Notes under the pieces: model-generated
The model's input: the letters and a program-made list of their open reading frames with translations, nothing else
What the model was told of the DNA's origin: nothing
Databases searched by the model: none
Made by a program: the position numbers and the translations under genes
In this document: positions 6,393 through 13,771 of the stretch, in pieces
Layout: every line of letters starts with the position of its first letter
How positions within the stretch are numbered: position 1 is the first letter of the stretch
NCBI RefSeq assembly: GCF_004745525.1
Contig: NZ_RKLY01000019.1
Coordinates: 1 to 53,553, forward strand
Source: Companilactobacillus suantsaicola
Lineage (GTDB): Bacteria > Bacillota > Bacilli > Lactobacillales > Lactobacillaceae
DNA: 53,553 nucleotides
Direction of reading: 5' to 3'

Positions 6393-7862
6393 ATGAGTCG
6401 CAATCGAAAAATTTTAGTTACTTTCGCCTTAGTTTTGTCGAATATGATGGCAGGCTTGGACGCTACAATTATTAATACCGCTTTGCCAGCAATCATCAGT
6501 GATTTGCACGGAATTCAATACATGGGTTGGATCGTGGCTATTTTCCTATTAGGAATGGCCGTTTCGACACCGTTATGGAGTAAATTTGGCGAGAAGCGTG
6601 GAAATAAGATTGCCTATATCACGGCTACAATTGTTTTCATGATTGGAGCTTTGTTCCAAGGACTCGCTCCTAACATTATTTGGTTTATTACTGCTAGATG
6701 TGTGATGGGGATTGGTGCTGGTGGTATGAACACAATTCCTTTTATCATTTATTCCCAGATTTTCAAAAATATTAAACGCCGTTCGCAAGTTATTGGGATT
6801 GCGTCTGCTGGATTCAGTGGAACTTCAATTATCGGACCGCTGATTGGTGGTTGGATCGTTGATACGTTCAGTTGGCATTGGGTGTTCTATATTAATTTAC
6901 CTTTGGCACTGCTTTCAATTATTATTATTGCATTATTCTTCAGGATTAAAGAAACCTTGAACCATGAAAAAGTCGATTATCGAGGAGCAATTTTGATGGT
7001 GCTTGGATTGACTGCCATTTTGATTGGAATTCAATTACTGGGAGTCGCTTCGATTTTCATCACGATTGCTTTTGTTATTGTTGGTGGCTTGATGATTTTT
7101 TGGATGTCACGAGTTGAGAGTCACGTTGATGATCCCATTGTGCCTAATCGCCTGTTCAAGAATGAGAAACTCGTGATTGACTTGATTTTGTTTGCCTTGT
7201 TGTGGGGGTCGTTTGTCGCTTTCAACATCTATATTCCCATGTGGGCACAAGGAATTATGGGCTTGAGCGCTTTGATCGGTGGCATGACACAGATTCCTGG
7301 GGCCATTGCCAACTTCATCGGGTCAGAACTAGAACCGCTGATTCAAAGAAAATTGAATCGTTACTCGATTATTGGTATCGGGACAATTGCTTTCTTGATT
7401 TCTTTTGCCGGTTTGTACGTTGCAAAACAAAGTGCCAGTTATACTTTCCTATTGATCATGGGAGTCTTTGAAGGCTTTGGGGTCGGAATCTGTTTCAACG
7501 CCTTGTCGATTGCGGTACAATTTGACGTCGAAGAACGTGATGTGCCAATTTCAACCTCCTTTGCTTACTTAGTCAGAATCCTCAGTCAGACTTTCATGTC
7601 TTCAATTTATGGAGTCATTTTAAACATTGCTTTGATGCACGGAGTTAAAAATAGTAACGGTTATATAACGATGGCAATGATGAACAAACTCAGTAATGCC
7701 GCCGATGCGAAGTACTTACCTAAGGATTTGATTCCAGAAATGAGACGGATTTTCTTCTCCGGAATTCACAGTATCATGTTGACGGCAATGTTGTTGATCG
7801 TCGCAGTAATTTTGATTTTAGGTTATTTATTTAGAAGAGAACACACCAAAAAGCTTTCCTAA
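6393..7862 (+). CDS. MFS drug-efflux transporter, DHA2-like
   Basis: This 489-aa polytopic protein has about 14 predicted helices. Helix 1 carries MAGLDATIINTALPAI (motif D1), and helix 5 carries SGTSIIGPLIGGWIVD (antiporter motif C). ATG 6393 (MSRNRKIL) is preferred, with GGGGAAAG upstream. A GTG at 6351 overlaps a GGAGG site and would add 14 residues atypical of the family. The role is probably export of drugs or toxic compounds; substrate unknown. The terminator overlaps the stop codon. The next gene, an acetyltransferase, follows after 41 bases. Confidence 0.85.
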   Translation: MSRNRKILVTFALVLSNMMAGLDATIINTALPAIISDLHGIQYMGWIVAIFLLGMAVSTPLWSKFGEKRGNKIAYITATIVFMIGALFQGLAPNIIWFITARCVMGIGAGGMNTIPFIIYSQIFKNIKRRSQVIGIASAGFSGTSIIGPLIGGWIVDTFSWHWVFYINLPLALLSIIIIALFFRIKETLNHEKVDYRGAILMVLGLTAILIGIQLLGVASIFITIAFVIVGGLMIFWMSRVESHVDDPIVPNRLFKNEKLVIDLILFALLWGSFVAFNIYIPMWAQGIMGLSALIGGMTQIPGAIANFIGSELEPLIQRKLNRYSIIGIGTIAFLISFAGLYVAKQSASYTFLLIMGVFEGFGVGICFNALSIAVQFDVEERDVPISTSFAYLVRILSQTFMSSIYGVILNIALMHGVKNSNGYITMAMMNKLSNAADAKYLPKDLIPEMRRIFFSGIHSIMLTAMLLIVAVILILGYLFRREHTKKLS

Positions 7863-7877
7863 GGGGGGCTTTTTTTG
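7847..7877 (+). terminator. Terminator overlapping the MFS stop
   Basis: An AAAAAGC...GGCTTTTTTT stem-loop covers the last codons and stop of the MFS gene. The following gene may still be transcribed by readthrough. Confidence 0.6.
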
Positions 7878-7903
7878 TCTATAATATTATTAGGAGGTTA
7901 CTG

Positions 7904-8506
7904 ATGACAAATATAGATCGCATGAAACAAGGAAAAGTCTATAATCCTGATGACGAAGCACTTTTAAAAGAACAACTTCAAGCACAAGAATTAAATGACC
8001 GTTATAACGAATTAAGACGTTCGGGGCTGAATTTAAAATCTGATATGTTGCAACAGATGTTTGCGGAATTTGGGACTGGCGGTATGATTGAAACGCCGTT
8101 TCACGCTAACTGGGGTGGCAAGCACGTCCATATTGGTAAGAATTTCTATGCTAACTTTAATCTCACGTTAGTTGATGATGGTGAAATCTACATTGGCGAT
8201 GATACTATGTTTGGCCCCAATGTAACGGTAGCAACGGCTGGACACCCGATTGAACCAACGATTAGAGCTAAGCATTATCAATTCAATAAAACGGTCACGA
8301 TTGGTAAAAACGTTTGGTTGGGTAGTAATGTGACGGTTTTACCGGGAGTGAAAATTGGGGATAATTCAGTGATTGGAGCGGGGAGTGTTGTTACAAAAGA
8401 TATTCCTGACAATGTGGTAGCGGTTGGAGTTCCTTGCAAAGTTTTACGTGAAATAAATCAACATGATCATGATTATTTTTACAAAGACGAAAAATTAGAC
8501 ATTTAG
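7904..8506 (+). CDS. Sugar O-acetyltransferase (Maa/LacA family)
   Basis: This 200-aa left-handed beta-helix enzyme transfers acetyl from acetyl-CoA to a sugar hydroxyl. The N-terminal Maa domain (residues about 1-60) precedes hexapeptide repeats (IGDDTMFGPNVTV, IGKNVWLGSNVTV, IGDNSVIGAGSVV). The catalytic His is in ATAGHPIEP. TAGGAGG precedes ATG 7904. Length and motifs match maltose/galactoside acetyltransferases; the actual sugar is unknown. Confidence 0.9.
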   Translation: MTNIDRMKQGKVYNPDDEALLKEQLQAQELNDRYNELRRSGLNLKSDMLQQMFAEFGTGGMIETPFHANWGGKHVHIGKNFYANFNLTLVDDGEIYIGDDTMFGPNVTVATAGHPIEPTIRAKHYQFNKTVTIGKNVWLGSNVTVLPGVKIGDNSVIGAGSVVTKDIPDNVVAVGVPCKVLREINQHDHDYFYKDEKLDI

Positions 8507-8598
8507 ACATAAGTTCCATTTTGTATATCACTTGATAAATAATAGAATTATAAAAATCCTCCACCTATAATGAAGTGTTAAGGGGAGGTGTCTTTAAG

Positions 8599-9153
8599 AT
8601 GACAGCACGGACTTTATCAAAAGAAAAAGTTATTACGGCAGCGATTCAAATTATCAATCAAGAAGATAATTTAACTTTTAGTAAGCTCGGTCGACTAGTC
8701 GGTACTCGTTCACAAGCGATTTACAATTATTTTCCAGATGTTTTAGCTGTCAGAGTTAGTGTGGCAGCGGACTTTTATGATAAGCTAGCACAACGTTTAG
8801 AGGTTGATCTCTTAGGACTGACTGGGAAACAAGCTATTAAAGCTTTTTGTCATGTCTGTGTCCAATTTTCTTTAGGACAGTATGTGATGGTTCAACAAAT
8901 TATTGATATCCCGGCTGATCATTTACATGATGAACCTTTAAATAGTAGTTTTAGAAATATTTATGAAATTTTACATCGCTATTTAAAACCGTTAATTCCT
9001 GATGAAAAACGGCAGATGGTCTTTTCCCGAATGTTACGCAATTTGATCATTGGCCAAATTATCAACGTCGGTAGCGGCCGTTATACTAATACACCAATCT
9101 CCAAGCGTGATAGCTTCGATGACATGCTAGAGTTAATTCTGCTTTCCTTGTAG
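8599..9153 (+). CDS. TetR-type transcriptional regulator
   Basis: This 184-aa protein starts at ATG 8599, after GGGGAGG. The N-terminal HTH (about residues 8-52) has the TetR layout: LTFSKLGRLVGTRSQAIYNYFPD. The remaining helical domain should bind a ligand; W/F-rich helices are present but nothing predicts the effector. A palindromic site downstream (9168-9188) is a candidate operator. It may regulate the neighbouring pump and acetyltransferase, by inference only. Confidence 0.85.
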   Translation: MTARTLSKEKVITAAIQIINQEDNLTFSKLGRLVGTRSQAIYNYFPDVLAVRVSVAADFYDKLAQRLEVDLLGLTGKQAIKAFCHVCVQFSLGQYVMVQQIIDIPADHLHDEPLNSSFRNIYEILHRYLKPLIPDEKRQMVFSRMLRNLIIGQIINVGSGRYTNTPISKRDSFDDMLELILLSL

Positions 9154-9167
9154 ATTTCTAATGAACA

Positions 9168-9188
9168 TTACATGTAACTATACATGTA
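9168..9188. promoter_or_regulatory. Tandem palindromic operator candidate
   Basis: TTACATGTAA (9168-9177) is followed after three bases by TACATGTA (9181-9188). Two near-identical palindromes between a TetR gene and the next gene suggest a regulator site. Confidence 0.4.
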
Positions 9189-9264
9189 GAAGATATTTTT
9201 AGTGTCTTGTATTTTTTGATATTTTATAACTGTTAGGAAAAATCGCTATAGGAGGCGTGGCAAT

Positions 9265-9525
9265 ATGCACAGTAAGGTAAACTATGACATGTTGCATCCA
9301 ACGTACAAGGCATTGTATGACATCGTCGGGGAAGAGAATTTATTAAAGATTTACGAACTATTTCGAGGAACTCAATTACAGTTACCAATGAAAATGTATG
9401 ATCGAGTTTCATTGAAACAAGCTATTCAAGACGGAAAGTTAGACAATATGACTAACCAAGAGATTTCATTACAATTTGGTTATTCGCCGCGTTGGATCAA
9501 AAGTGTTCGCGAAAAAAAGGTATAG
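9265..9525 (+). CDS. Mor-like HTH DNA-binding protein
   Basis: This 86-aa protein has two conserved blocks. One is the segment E-N-L-L-K-I-Y-E-x-F-R-G-T-Q-L-Q-L-P, typical of the dimerisation part of Mor/C activators of phage Mu. The other is a C-terminal HTH ending F-G-Y-S-P-R-W-I-K. GGAGGCG precedes ATG 9265. A paralogue lies at 27277-27525. Both may be stand-alone regulators domesticated from phage. Target unknown. Confidence 0.65.
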   Translation: MHSKVNYDMLHPTYKALYDIVGEENLLKIYELFRGTQLQLPMKMYDRVSLKQAIQDGKLDNMTNQEISLQFGYSPRWIKSVREKKV

Positions 9526-9567
9526 AAAAAGAGTTCTATAAAGCATACGCTTTATGGAACTCTTTTT
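9526..9567. terminator. Bidirectional terminator
   Basis: A 19-bp stem (9526-9544 with 9549-9567), with A5 and T5 flanks, separates the Mor-like gene from the convergent protease gene. Confidence 0.9.
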
Positions 9568-10261
9568 ATTTGCCAGAACGATAAACTGCCCGCAAACCAT
9601 TGATGTCACCTTGAGATAAGGTACTAATACCTTGATCCATTGGGTACATGACTGATTTAGTGCTAGAACTATGAGCTAGTCCTAAGGCATGTCCTAGTTC
9701 GTGGACGGCAACGGAATCTTTAATTGACAAATCGGGATATTGTAAGTTTAAACCTGCTTGAGCGGTGTTGATGGCAAAGTGGTTGATCACTAATGATGAA
9801 GGGCCACCGTTACCTAATTCAACAGTTCTAGAGGCAATGTTTTCGATTTTCTTGTGATAGACAAAAAAGGTAATACTATTCTTATTAGTTTGAGGTTGTC
9901 CTGGTATTAAACGGACAATCCCTGTGGCATTGTAGGTATTAACGGCTCGCGTGAAAACATCTCTGACTGATTGTGGAACATCCTTTTTAAAATGGAAGTA
10001 ATACACATTCGAAGTGGAAACATCTTTCATCGGACTCTCAGCTGGAGTCACTGTCGAACCTACTTGGTGCTCAGTGGTAGTCTGGGTCGTGCCATTGAGT
10101 TTTCTATCAACTGAAGCTTCTAATGAGTATAAGTAAGGTTGTACTTTGACGCCAGCTTCTTGGACGGTTGATTTTAAATGCGGAATTAAATTGGGATTCT
10201 TATCAACCACTAAAACAATAGAAGCTAAGACCAACAACCAAATCCACAGTTTTCTTTTCAT
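9566..10261 (-). CDS. Exported matrixin-like zinc metalloprotease
   Basis: This 231-aa protein begins with a basic N-terminus and one hydrophobic helix (residues 4-20), a signal anchor or signal peptide. A linker of about 60 residues is followed by a metzincin catalytic domain. Zinc motif HELGHALGLAH is at 187-197 (Glu 188 catalytic), with a Met-turn SVMYPM at 203-208. It ends an operon for exopolysaccharide synthesis (10349-12992), suggesting a role at the cell surface such as processing matrix or wall proteins; that is inference. The start ATG 10261 lies 87 bases after the synthase stop. Confidence 0.85.
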   Translation of the reverse strand: MKRKLWIWLLVLASIVLVVDKNPNLIPHLKSTVQEAGVKVQPYLYSLEASVDRKLNGTTQTTTEHQVGSTVTPAESPMKDVSTSNVYYFHFKKDVPQSVRDVFTRAVNTYNATGIVRLIPGQPQTNKNSITFFVYHKKIENIASRTVELGNGGPSSLVINHFAINTAQAGLNLQYPDLSIKDSVAVHELGHALGLAHSSSTKSVMYPMDQGISTLSQGDINGLRAVYRSGK

Positions 10262-10348
10262 TTATTGCAGCACTCCAAATCTTTGATTTCCCAATAATCA
10301 TATCGGTAGAAGTGCTAAAAGTCCAATTATTTATTTGTGAAAAGGTAA

Positions 10349-11674
10349 CTATTTTTTCTGTAAACTCTTTCTTTCTGGACTTGACCAAGTACCGGAACCA
10401 AAGCCAAAAATAGTCTTGACGGCAGGTATGAAAGTAGTCACAACCGTAATAGGATTGATCATCCAATAGAACAAAATGTATAGTGGTGCAAACAATACAT
10501 ACTTCAACTTGGCCGCATGGTGATCCAAAATCAAAGCGGTGATCAACTGAATCAAGCCAGCAATCATTTCAAAAGTTACGAAAATAAAGGAAATGGCAAA
10601 AGCGTGAAAGATCCGTTCATAATTGCCATGAATAAAGAACCAAATCATTAGGAGAATAAAGAAAATTGAGGTGATGACGAAGAAAAATGACCAGATGATC
10701 GACAAACTTGAATCGATAAACATCGACATTTGGTAACGACGTTTAATTGGATGGACTAAGAATTTTTTCAAGTTCGTCAACCAAACTTCAGTCCCGCCTT
10801 GAGCCCAACGTTTGCGTTGTTTGTATAAATCCTTGATAGTTTCAGGAACGTTCATATGAAAGACAATGTTTGGAGCAAATCGTGGGACAACCCCGATTGT
10901 TTGATGATCCCAAGCGATACTAATATCTTCAGTAGCTCGATTTTGTCTGAAGCCACCGACGTCGATCAAAAAATCCTTCTTGTATAAAGTATTGGCACCA
11001 CTGTAAGCATACATTGAATCGTTAACTGAAGTCTGACTCCGTTTAATTACGCCGACAATACTTGAGAATTCAACCGTTTGTGACTTTCCCAAGAGAGTGG
11101 TCCGATTTTGAACGTCCATATTAGCAGTCACGGCTGAAGTATTCATATCGCGAGCGTGGATGAAAAAGTTCATGTATTTCATCAAGGCATCGGGTTCGGG
11201 AATTGTGTCCGCATCGTTACTGAGAATGTACTCACCTTTGGCGAAATGCATGCCAATATTGAAAGCATGGGCTTTACCCTTATTTTTGATAATATTGATC
11301 GTGCGTAATTTAGGATATTTAGTCTGCAATTCCTTGATGATGTCAGCTGTTTTATCAGTTGAGCCATCATTCATCACCAGTACTTCGAAGTTACTGTAAT
11401 TTAAGTGTTCAAATAGGTAAGTGATTGTTTCCTCAATCATGACTTCTTCGTTATGCGCTGGAATCATGATGGTAATCATTGGTTGTTCGTTTGGAGGGAT
11501 TTCAACCCAGTCGTCGTCAGATTTGTCAGTCTTAACAAAACGATAGGATAACGCTCCAAAGAACCACAAAAAAGACCCAGTAATTGGGTACAGGCACAGA
11601 ATCAACAAGCAAATATTGAGAATAGTGCCCAGCGTCGTCGACTCAAAAATGTGGTCAATAAAAATGTTATACAT
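10349..11674 (-). CDS. PgaC/IcaA-like processive glycosyltransferase (GT2)
   Basis: This 441-aa membrane enzyme has an N-terminal helix pair, a GT2 catalytic domain and C-terminal helices. The motifs MIPAHNEE, NDGS (Asp about 103), NDAD (154-156, the metal-binding DxD), ATED and QRKRW (QxxRW) are all present. They define processive beta-glycan synthases such as poly-N-acetylglucosamine synthase. AAGGGAG precedes ATG 11674. The gene lies between a PgaD-like gene and a protease gene in a four-gene operon. The polymer may be poly-beta-1,6-GlcNAc or a related glycan; the sugar cannot be decided from sequence alone. Confidence 0.85.
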   Translation of the reverse strand: MYNIFIDHIFESTTLGTILNICLLILCLYPITGSFLWFFGALSYRFVKTDKSDDDWVEIPPNEQPMITIMIPAHNEEVMIEETITYLFEHLNYSNFEVLVMNDGSTDKTADIIKELQTKYPKLRTINIIKNKGKAHAFNIGMHFAKGEYILSNDADTIPEPDALMKYMNFFIHARDMNTSAVTANMDVQNRTTLLGKSQTVEFSSIVGVIKRSQTSVNDSMYAYSGANTLYKKDFLIDVGGFRQNRATEDISIAWDHQTIGVVPRFAPNIVFHMNVPETIKDLYKQRKRWAQGGTEVWLTNLKKFLVHPIKRRYQMSMFIDSSLSIIWSFFFVITSIFFILLMIWFFIHGNYERIFHAFAISFIFVTFEMIAGLIQLITALILDHHAAKLKYVLFAPLYILFYWMINPITVVTTFIPAVKTIFGFGSGTWSSPERKSLQKK

Positions 11675-11683
11675 AATTCTCCC

Positions 11684-12184
11684 TTAATCTAAATCGTTGA
11701 GATTATTTTCCTCGTATAGTTTTTGAATAGCATCGGTATCTAAATTTTGTTCTGGTTGAATATCTAGCGTCCGGACATTTTCGCGAAATTCTTGGTCGCC
11801 AAAACGTTGATCGATGAACTTGGCCAAAGTGTCTTCACGCTTTCTTTGATTGATAGGATTAAAAGTAGGCCACTGCTCAACCAAACGGTCACGCTTGCGG
11901 TTTTGAATGATCGTCATACTGATAGCAAAAATCCCCGACATTACAAAAGCAAAGAACAGTATAACGCCGATAAAACGGATCTCCAGAATTCCTTCGGCAT
12001 ACGACCAGATATGAGGAATCTTCGGATTAAAACTAGCCCAAAAAGCTGTCACCGTTATAACGATAGGAGCGATCACACAAAACCAACCAATCAAAGCAAG
12101 TAAAGTTTGAAATATCTTTCTCAGCCAATGGCCTTTTTCAAAATATTCATCGGTATAGAGTTGCTGTTGGTCATCTTTTTTCAT
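11684..12184 (-). CDS. PgaD-like two-helix accessory protein
   Basis: This 166-aa protein starts at ATG 12184 after AAGGAG, overlapping the end of the EAL gene by 14 bases. Two transmembrane segments lie at about residues 22-45 and 64-88, followed by a charged cytoplasmic tail. PgaD-type proteins of this size and topology help the synthase in c-di-GMP-responsive PNAG systems. Position directly before the PgaC-like gene supports the call. Sequence similarity to PgaD itself is not obvious by eye. Confidence 0.55.
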   Translation of the reverse strand: MKKDDQQQLYTDEYFEKGHWLRKIFQTLLALIGWFCVIAPIVITVTAFWASFNPKIPHIWSYAEGILEIRFIGVILFFAFVMSGIFAISMTIIQNRKRDRLVEQWPTFNPINQRKREDTLAKFIDQRFGDQEFRENVRTLDIQPEQNLDTDAIQKLYEENNLNDLD

Positions 12185-12992
12185 AGTTATCTCCTTGAAC
12201 TTCGGGATTAGTAGGATGACCAAACAAGTAACCTTGACGAGTATTGATCTTGAGAAATTGTGCTAAATCTTCATCTTCCTGGTTTTCAACACCCATTAAA
12301 ACGAGTTCAATATTGTGTTCTTTAGTGATCTTATTCCAAGACTGCAAATTTAAGTCAAGCCAAATAGAAGGATCATTTTTACGGAAATCACGCATTGAGC
12401 ATTTGATACTGTCAATGAAGGGTAACATCCATTCAATATCCTTGAGACTCTGCTTTTGCGAACCAACGTTATCGATGCTGAATTGCATACCATATGCCTG
12501 AGCACGCTTGATCTTGTTTTCAAATTGGTAATGGTTGACGTATTTGGGACCAAACTTGGGTGAATACTCAACTGAAAGTTTCATCGGTTCAATTTTTGAA
12601 ATAGCCCAACGCACGAAGTACAAGAAATCAGCACTGATTATTTGATTGTATTCGAGATTAATTGATAGGCGGATTGGTTCAGATGGTAAAGATTTGAAGG
12701 TGTCTTCCAATAAAAAGATCACTCGTTGCAAGGGAAGCGAGTCCAAATCTTTAGGTAATTTCCAAGTCCCGTCGGGTTGTTTTTGACGTAATAGGCATTC
12801 ATAGCCAATCGTTTTGCCGGTGTGATCGACTTGTTTTTGAATAAAGTATTTCAATTCAAAATCTTTATTCTCAAGGTAGTTGTTGTTCGATTTTCGCGAG
12901 CGCCAATAATAGATGATTATCGTTATAACGAACAGAACTAAGGTTATAATAGTTATGCGAAATAACAATATCTCTAATTGTAATAGATCCAT
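12171..12992 (-). CDS. Membrane-anchored EAL-domain protein, probably degenerate
   Basis: This 273-aa protein has one N-terminal membrane helix (about 8-29) and an EAL domain (about 45-265). EAL appears as E65-C-L. Asn 112 (SINL), Glu 142, Lys 197 (IKCS), Glu 236 (GVEN) and Gln 253 (GYLFG) match catalytic or metal positions. The usual DDFG is D174-N-V-G, so the second Asp is lost. It may bind c-di-GMP rather than hydrolyse it and signal to the synthase encoded downstream. First gene of the operon; a TATAAT box lies at about 13030 on the minus strand. Confidence 0.8.
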   Translation of the reverse strand: MDLLQLEILLFRITIITLVLFVITIIIYYWRSRKSNNNYLENKDFELKYFIQKQVDHTGKTIGYECLLRQKQPDGTWKLPKDLDSLPLQRVIFLLEDTFKSLPSEPIRLSINLEYNQIISADFLYFVRWAISKIEPMKLSVEYSPKFGPKYVNHYQFENKIKRAQAYGMQFSIDNVGSQKQSLKDIEWMLPFIDSIKCSMRDFRKNDPSIWLDLNLQSWNKITKEHNIELVLMGVENQEDEDLAQFLKINTRQGYLFGHPTNPEVQGDNYEKR

Positions 12993-13149
12993 TATTCTCC
13001 TTTGTAATTCCTTATTTACGGATACGATTATATTAAGTATACAACTAAAATTATGCTTTTTATATTAAATGTATATACCTTTATTTATTGTAATAGGTAT
13101 AGTTTCTTTTTGTGAATATGATTTAGGCTGAATGGTAATTTTTCTTTTT

Positions 13150-13332
13150 GGTAGTGGTGGGTGGATGCCGTCTTCCGCAACAGTTCTGGGAAACGCTGGA
13201 ACGCGGTGGACGCAACTTGAAGCCAATTTTTAAGCCCGAAAATTGTCTCCAAGATTGGTCTTCTTGTAAATGCTAAAGCATTAACAAGAATTTCACGGCT
13301 GAGCATTTCCCAGAACTGTTGCTCCAGACTGG
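13150..13332 (+). repeat. Structured intergenic module, copy 3
   Basis: The left end GGTAGTG...GCCGTCTTCC is followed by the arm 13178-13193 pairing exactly with 13306-13321 (CAACAGTTCTGGGAAA type, as in copy 2). The hairpin C is 13263-13288 (CTTGT...ACAAG). The junction helix has one mismatch (GCGGTG/CACGGC). It lies in the 780-base gene-free stretch between the EAL gene and the PTS gene. Confidence 0.8.
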
Positions 13333-13463
13333 ATTTTTGATCTATGCAGTTAATTTAGTAAATTTTGAAATGGGTAGGAATTCTATTCGTGATTAATGTA
13401 AAACTAAATTATTGTCTGGATACGTTATTGTGCGGAAGACGGCATCAATCACAACCTAAAATT
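13333..13463 (+). repeat. Tail of copy 3 plus a deleted inverted module
   Basis: The first about 80 bases align with the tail of copy 2 (TTCTATTCG.GATTAATG, then GTCTGGAT). At 13414-13458 the outer end of an inverted module (GGAAGACGGCATCAATCAC) appears directly after the tail. It looks as if the second arm of a dyad lost its structured interior. Confidence 0.6.
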
Positions 13464-13599
13464 AAAAAAGAATCTAAAAATCAATAATTAATCACTAAAA
13501 AATGTTTGGGGAAGACATTTTTATAACTATACCATTTGTCTATGAAATTGATATAAATTTGTATATATTGTTTTTGCGTTTGAATCTTATCAGTATGCT

Positions 13600-13613
13600 A
13601 TAAAGCGCTTTCA
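13600..13613. promoter_or_regulatory. cre-like CcpA site
   Basis: ATAAAGCGCTTTCA fits the catabolite-responsive element at the core (AAAGCGCTTT) upstream of the PTS promoter. It suggests CcpA control of beta-glucoside uptake. Confidence 0.6.
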
Positions 13614-13638
13614 GATTACAATTGAATGTGTCATGATG

Positions 13639-13724
13639 TAGATACCGTTGGATATATGTGTTCGACTTAAACTATAAAATTAGTTCGAATAAATATTGAC
13701 TATTCTGGAATCGGTATCTATAAT
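13639..13724 (+). promoter_or_regulatory. PTS promoter with paired operator
   Basis: TTGACT (13696-13701) and TATAAT (13719-13724) are 17 bases apart. A 9-base inverted repeat, TAGATACCG (13639-13647) and CGGTATCTA (13712-13720), spans the region, with its right arm on the -10 box. The spacing of 73 bases, about seven helical turns, would allow a repression loop. The regulator may be the LacI protein at 18442-19395 or another factor. Confidence 0.65.
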
Positions 13725-13771
13725 GTAAGCGTAATCAAGAAATTATTTTATAGAAAAGGACTGTGAACGTT

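Noticed and set aside
13085-13306. Minus-strand frame across repeat copy 3
   Set aside because: The frame follows the repeat sequence, and the analogous frames differ between copies while the helices are kept, so coding is not what is conserved.
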